Source of the DNA: Xanthomonas translucens pv. translucens DSM 18974
Lineage (GTDB): Bacteria > Pseudomonadota > Gammaproteobacteria > Xanthomonadales > Xanthomonadaceae
NCBI RefSeq assembly: GCF_000331775.1
Contig: NZ_CAPJ01000192.1
Location: 1-8,610 of the forward strand
Length of the DNA stretch: 8,610 nucleotides
Direction: 5' to 3'
The translations under genes and the position numbers were made by a program. Numbering within the stretch: position 1 is the first letter of the stretch; the number at the start of each line of letters is the position of its first letter. The notes below the pieces were generated by a model. The model was given only the letters and a program-made list of their open reading frames with translations. It was not told the DNA's origin and ran no database searches. This document shows positions 5,397 to 8,610 of this stretch, piece after piece.

Positions 5397-6826
5397 GCCA
5401 AACCAAGAACTTCAACCTGCCCGACCTGGGCGAAGGCCTGCCCGACGCCACCATCGTCGAATGGTTCGTCAAGGAAGGCGACACCATCCAGCTCGACGAG
5501 CCGCTGGTGTCGATGGAAACCGCCAAGGCGGTGGTCGAAGTACCCTCGCCCGTCTCCGGCAAGGTGCTGAAACTGGCCGGCGCGCCGGGCGACATCGTCG
5601 TCACCGGCAGCATGCTGGCGCAGTTCGCGCCCGACGCCAGCATGCCGCAGCGTGCCGAAGGCCAGGACACCGGCCACCACCACGGCGGCGCGGCGCCGGC
5701 CAGCTCCGGCAAGGGCGCCGGTGCCGATGCGCCGGGCGACAACGACCGCGTGATCGCCTCCGACACCGGCGGCGAACTGCGCGATGCCGACGCGGCGCCG
5801 GGCGATGGCGCACGCGACGACGCCGGCACCGTGGTCGGTGCGATGCAGAGCTCCAACGCCGTGCACAGCGAGCGCACGGTCTCGGTCGGCGGGGTCCGCG
5901 CGATGCCGGCGGTGCGCGCGCTGGCAAAGAAACTGGGCGTGGACCTGACCCGGGTACGCGCCAGCGGCGGCGACGGCGCAGTGACCCTGACCGACGTGAA
6001 GCAGGCTGCCGCCGACGGTTCGGCCGTTGTAGGAGCGGCTCAGGGTGGCCTCGGGCCATCAGCCGCGACCGCACCGCCGCCGCAGGTCGCGGCTGAAGCC
6101 GCTCCTGCAAAAACTGCAGCACCCTCACGCACGCCACTGTCCGCCACCGGCAAGCCCATGCGCACGCAACCGCCCGGCCCCGCCGCGCACGGCCAGCCGG
6201 AGCCGCTCAAGGGCGTGCGCCGCAACATGGCGCGGGTGATGGCGCAGGCGCAACGCGAGGTGGTGTTGACCACGCTCAACGACGATGCCGACCTCCACGC
6301 CTGGGCACCCGGCAACGACATGACCGCGCGGCTGGTGCGCGCGATCGTCGCCGCCTGCCACGCGGTGCCGGCGCTCAATGCCTGGTTCGACGGCGAGGCG
6401 CTGACCCGCACCCTGCACGCGCACGTGGATATCGGCATCGCCGTGGACACCGACGATGGCCTGTTCGTGCCGGCGCTGCGCAACGCCGACATGCTCGATG
6501 CGCGCGGCATCCGCGAGGGCGTCAACCGCCTGCGCCAGCAGGTGGAGGCGCGCAGCATCGCCGCCACGGAACTGAGCGGCTACACCATCTCGCTGTCCAA
6601 CTTCGGCATGTTCGCCGGCCGCTACGCCACCCCGATCGTGGTGCCGCCGTGCGTGGCGATCGTCGCCGCCGGCCGCGCCCGCCACCAGCTGGTGCCAGTG
6701 CTGGGCGGCGTGGAAACGCACAAACTGCTGCCGCTGTCGCTGAGCTTCGACCACCGCGCCTGCACCGGCGGCGAGGCGGCGCGCTTCCTGCGCGCGATGC
6801 TCGATGAGCTGGCGTTGGCCGGCTGA
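5393..6826 (+). CDS. 2-oxo acid dehydrogenase E2 component (dihydrolipoyl acyltransferase)
   Basis: A 477-residue E2 that forms the complex core and transfers the acyl group from its lipoyl arm to CoA. One N-terminal lipoyl domain (3-79) carries the lipoylated Lys45 in METAKAV. A long Ala/Gly/Asp linker with GHHHGG follows (80-165). The peripheral-subunit-binding domain (about 167-205, VRAMPAVRALAKKLGVDL) keeps the Arg expected to contact E1/E3 (Arg175). A second Ala/Pro linker covers 206-271. The catalytic domain runs from 272 to the end, with LSNFGMFAGRYATPIVVPP (401-419) and SFDHRACTGG (451-460). His454 is the catalytic His, but the usual Asp of DHRxxDG is Thr458. Residues 212-240 are encoded by a REP palindrome. 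ATG 5393 overlaps the SH3 gene stop by four bases and has AAGAG five bases upstream. Acetyl versus branched acyl specificity cannot be read from the sequence. Confidence 0.94.
   Translation: MSQTKNFNLPDLGEGLPDATIVEWFVKEGDTIQLDEPLVSMETAKAVVEVPSPVSGKVLKLAGAPGDIVVTGSMLAQFAPDASMPQRAEGQDTGHHHGGAAPASSGKGAGADAPGDNDRVIASDTGGELRDADAAPGDGARDDAGTVVGAMQSSNAVHSERTVSVGGVRAMPAVRALAKKLGVDLTRVRASGGDGAVTLTDVKQAAADGSAVVGAAQGGLGPSAATAPPPQVAAEAAPAKTAAPSRTPLSATGKPMRTQPPGPAAHGQPEPLKGVRRNMARVMAQAQREVVLTTLNDDADLHAWAPGNDMTARLVRAIVAACHAVPALNAWFDGEALTRTLHAHVDIGIAVDTDDGLFVPALRNADMLDARGIREGVNRLRQQVEARSIAATELSGYTISLSNFGMFAGRYATPIVVPPCVAIVAAGRARHQLVPVLGGVETHKLLPLSLSFDHRACTGGEAARFLRAMLDELALAG
6027..6110. repeat. GTAG-type REP palindrome inside the E2 coding sequence
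   Basis: The outer arms TTGTAGGAGCGGCT (6027-6040) and AGCCGCTCCTGCAA (6097-6110) match in inverted orientation at 13 of 14 positions, with the mismatch able to form a G-U pair. The inner arms CAGCCGCGAC (6060-6069) and GTCGCGGCTG (6086-6095) match perfectly. The left side holds about 19 extra bases between its two arm segments. The GTAG start and this arm sequence match REP elements I recall from Xanthomonas, Stenotrophomonas and Pseudomonas, which are mobilised by RAYT transposases. The span contributes 28 codons in frame, without stops, and encodes Ala/Pro-rich linker. Confidence 0.85.
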
Positions 6827-6831
6827 ACTGC

Positions 6832-6862
6832 GCGCCGCCGCCTCACACTACGGCGGCGGCGT
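6832..6862. terminator. GC hairpin between convergent genes, possible bidirectional terminator
   Basis: CGCCGCCGCC (6833-6842) pairs perfectly with GGCGGCGGCG (6852-6861) around a 9-base loop, with a possible G-U pair outside. It sits in the 45-base gap between the E2 stop (6826) and the stop of the minus-strand gene (6872). No T-run follows on either strand, so it is not a standard intrinsic terminator. It may stall polymerase or protect 3' ends of both transcripts. Confidence 0.45.
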
Positions 6863-6871
6863 GGCGATCCA

Positions 6872-7513
6872 TCAGTTGCGCTCGTCGACGCTCTGGATGA
6901 CCTGCAGCGCCACCTCGGTCACGCCCCTGGCCTTCTGCAGTTGCACCAGCGCCGCATGCGCTGCCTCGACCGAGCCGTAACGGATCGCCGCGCTGCCATC
7001 CATCGCCGAGGCATAGACCGTGGTGCCGCCGGTCCTGCGCGCCAGCGCGTCGGCCACCGCCGGGGTGGTGCCGAACAACTTGAGCTTGGGCGCGACCAGC
7101 ACGGTCTGCGCGGTCAGTTCGTTGATCGCCGCGACCAGGCGTTCGTCCGGCGCGGACGGATCCGGCGGCGCATGCGCCGCGTCGCGGGCCTCGCGCCCCA
7201 GCACGATCGCATACGGGCCAACCCGTGCCGCCACGCGGTCCCCGGCATCGGCCGGATGCGGCCCGCGCAGGCGTTGTTCGGCGTGCAGGCGCACCACCGC
7301 ACCGGGAATCAGGCGATAGGTGGAATGTCCGTAGCTGAAGCGCGCGCCGGTCGCCGCCTGCCGTAACGCGCCGATATCCGCCACCTGCGCCGAAAGCGAC
7401 GGCGGGACCAGCACCACCGCGGCCAGCGCCATGCCGAGCACGCGGTATGCGGTGGGATGGCGCACGCGCTGCCGTACGGCCAGCACGGGCGCACACCGCC
7501 AGCATCCGCGCAT
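6872..7513 (-). CDS. Hypothetical secreted protein with alpha/beta C-terminal domain
   Basis: I do not recognise this gene. From ATG 7513 it encodes 213 residues. An Arg-rich start, a hydrophobic stretch (about 27-38, GMALAAVVLVPP) and SLSAQ suggest a signal peptide cleaved near Ala42, so the product is probably periplasmic or secreted. The C-terminal part (about 143-207) reads as strand-helix-strand-strand-helix-strand: KLKLFG, TPAVADALARR, TTVYASAMDGSAAIRYG, VEAAHAALVQLQKA, EVALQVIQ. That order fits a ferredoxin-like fold, as in some protease propeptides and inhibitors. In-frame ATGs at 7561, 7537 and 7432 are alternatives; none has a strong Shine-Dalgarno, so the start is uncertain. The gene is convergent with the E2 gene and divergent from the metalloprotease gene. 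This frame is preferred over overlapping ones because it gives a coherent signal peptide and regular secondary structure. Confidence 0.6.
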   Translation of the reverse strand: MRGCWRCAPVLAVRQRVRHPTAYRVLGMALAAVVLVPPSLSAQVADIGALRQAATGARFSYGHSTYRLIPGAVVRLHAEQRLRGPHPADAGDRVAARVGPYAIVLGREARDAAHAPPDPSAPDERLVAAINELTAQTVLVAPKLKLFGTTPAVADALARRTGGTTVYASAMDGSAAIRYGSVEAAHAALVQLQKARGVTEVALQVIQSVDERN

Positions 7514-7627
7514 CGCCGCAGCGAGCGCAGCCGACATCGGCCACAGTGGCGAACCGCGCATACCGTTGCGATTCCAAAGGGAGGAGGGGGGACTCGGCGG
7601 GCAACAACAGCGCACCGAGGCGACAGC

Positions 7628-7657
7628 TATATAGCAACCCGCTCTGCGCGGCGGCAA
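7628..7657 (-). promoter_or_regulatory. Candidate sigma-70 promoter for the minus-strand secreted protein
   Basis: On the minus strand TTGCCG (7657-7652) and TATATA (7633-7628) are separated by 18 bases. Transcription would start near 7621, giving a leader of roughly 60-110 bases depending on which ATG is used. The boxes are reasonable but the spacing is one base over the ideal, and the match was made by eye. Confidence 0.35.
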
Positions 7658-8278
7658 TCGCCAATATCCGCAACGGTGACTTGCCGCGCGTTTTGGATCG
7701 CCCGCGTCTACGATTAACTCCATGCCTATCGCGCGGGCATCGCCGTCGCTTTTTCTACAGCGAAGAAAAGTATCGCAATCAAACGCCCGCATTGTGCGTA
7801 ATCCTGCTGAAAACGCGTGTTTTTTCGCCATTTTCGCGAATGCCGAATCCTGGCTTTCCGGCATGCCGCAGCGGCTCGAACGCGGCTTGCGATAAACAAT
7901 AAACATTGCATCTGCAACGCAGTGCAGCGCGATTATCGTTCGAGTGCCGCCTGGCACGAACCGCCCGCTGCGCCTGCCGCACACCAGGGCGGGAGCGAAA
8001 CCACGCTGTTGCCGGCACGCCGTTTCGCATCCTCGTGGCAGGCGTAACGATCCGCAGGCGTGCCGAAACTGGGCATCAGGCTCGCCATCCCACATTTAAA
8101 ACATGAATGAAGCCTGTCTACCAAAACTGGTAACTGCATCGTTATGTTCGTGTTCAGGGGATCGGAGGCGTGCCATCCGTCGCAACGCCGCCGTGATCCA
8201 TGACGCAACCGCAAGCAACGTGGCCGCCCTGCGCTGCCGCGCGGGCAAGACCTTCCCTATCGCTCAGAGGAACCCAAC
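7658..8278. other. Non-coding divergent spacer upstream of the metalloprotease gene
   Basis: No gene with a recognisable product lies here on either strand; open frames are short, Arg/Cys/Pro-rich and mutually overlapping. The stretch from about 7690 to 7910 is clearly less GC-rich than the flanking genes, with runs such as CTTTTTCTAC, GTGTTTTTTCGCC and GATAAACAATAAAC. A perfect 10-bp palindrome, CGGCATGCCG, lies at 7859-7868. The spacer probably carries the regulatory region and a long leader of the metalloprotease gene, but I could not assign its -35/-10 boxes. Confidence 0.4.
8119..8132. promoter_or_regulatory. Small inverted repeat TACCA-N4-TGGTA, possible operator
   Basis: TACCAAAACTGGTA has perfect 5-bp arms around AAAC and lies about 147 bases before the metalloprotease ATG, near the least GC-rich part of the upstream region. 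Its size and symmetry suit a dimeric regulator. It does not match the Clp/CRP consensus TGTGA-N6-TCACA. With arms this short, chance occurrence is a real possibility. Confidence 0.2.
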
Positions 8279-8610
8279 ATGACCCAGTCCATCCGCCGCC
8301 AGCGCCTGCTGGCGCTGCTGCCGTCGTTGCTGCTCGCCCTCGCCACCAGCACCGCCGCCGCGGCCGAACGCGTGGATCTGCACGGCAAGGATCCCGGCGC
8401 GCTCAACACCCAGTACCAGGCCGTCGCCACCAGCCTGGGCGGCGTGCCCGCCGCCGCGGTGCGCCATGCCGAACTGATCGGGCTGGATGCCGAGTCCGCG
8501 CTGCGCCTGCTGAGCAGCAGCACCGACGACGACGGCACGGTGCACAGCCGCTACCAGCAGACCTTCCGCGGCGTGCCGATCTGGGGCGAGCACGTCGTGG
8601 TCAGCGAGCG
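8279..8610 (+). CDS. M4-type zinc metalloprotease precursor, N-terminal part (3' end missing)
   Basis: Only the first 110 codons are in the window. ATG 8279 has a strong Shine-Dalgarno, AGAGGAA (8266-8272), six bases upstream. Residues 1-29 form a signal peptide: RRQR (6-9), the hydrophobic LLALLPSLLLALA (10-22), and cleavage probably after AAAA before Glu30. From about 65 the sequence matches the FTP propeptide domain of thermolysin-family secreted proteases, most clearly HSRYQQTFRGVPIWGEHVVV (89-108). That domain acts as intramolecular chaperone and inhibitor. The HExxH catalytic domain would lie beyond the window, so enzymatic function is inferred from the propeptide alone. The protein should be secreted, probably via Sec and type II secretion, and could serve in extracellular protein degradation. 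It is divergent from the unknown secreted protein gene. Confidence 0.85.
   Translation, partial: MTQSIRRQRLLALLPSLLLALATSTAAAAERVDLHGKDPGALNTQYQAVATSLGGVPAAAVRHAELIGLDAESALRLLSSSTDDDGTVHSRYQQTFRGVPIWGEHVVVSE

Noticed and set aside
6843..7673. Alternative minus-strand frame of 276 codons overlapping the hypothetical secreted protein
   Set aside because: Its product is Arg/Gly/Ala-rich without regular secondary structure, runs through the 6832-6862 hairpin, and lacks the coherent signal peptide and strand/helix pattern of the chosen frame.
7447..7902. Plus-strand frame of 151 codons in the divergent spacer
   Set aside because: Part lies antisense to the secreted-protein gene; the sequence is Arg/Ser/Pro/Cys-rich and low-complexity, with no Shine-Dalgarno.

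Overview
The window is high-GC proteobacterial DNA with the gene content and repeat style of Xanthomonas or a close Xanthomonadaceae relative. Supporting signs are strong G/C third-position use, a GTAG-type REP hairpin of the GGAGCGGCT...CAGCCGCGAC kind, hairpin-rich intergenic repeats, and a 2-oxo acid dehydrogenase cluster beside an M4 metalloprotease gene. The genus is inferred from memory of gene order and repeats, not from a search.

Layout: (1) 1-2019, the 3' part of a gene for a secreted endonuclease/exonuclease/phosphatase-family nuclease with two Ig-like DUF11-type C-terminal domains, closed by a textbook intrinsic terminator. (2) 2020-2883, an 864-base non-coding stretch packed with repeats: an imperfect inverted-repeat element, a second hairpin-rich block, a GCTCTT hexamer tandem repeat and a featureless remainder. 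(3) 2884-6826, a tight four-gene operon: E1 alpha, E1 beta, a small tandem SH3-domain protein, and the E2 acyltransferase of a 2-oxo acid dehydrogenase complex. (4) 6872 to about 7513 on the minus strand, a small probable secreted protein of unknown function, convergent with the operon. (5) About 7514-8278, a non-coding spacer of roughly 765 bases with a candidate minus-strand promoter. (6) 8279-8610, the start (signal peptide and FTP propeptide domain) of an M4-type metalloprotease that runs off the window.

The operon should make E1 (alpha2beta2, ThDP-dependent decarboxylation) and E2 (lipoyl acyltransferase). Pyruvate or branched-chain 2-oxo acids are both possible substrates. Branched-chain acyl-CoA supply would fit the iso/anteiso fatty acids typical of xanthomonads. 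No E3 gene is present here, so the complex presumably borrows E3 encoded elsewhere.

The most striking points are: a REP palindrome sitting in frame inside the E2 coding region, where it encodes 29 residues of the interdomain linker; a tandem SH3 protein encoded between E1 beta and an E2 whose Pro-rich linker carries an RxxPxxP motif; and a Thr in place of the usual Asp in the E2 DHRxxDG catalytic motif.
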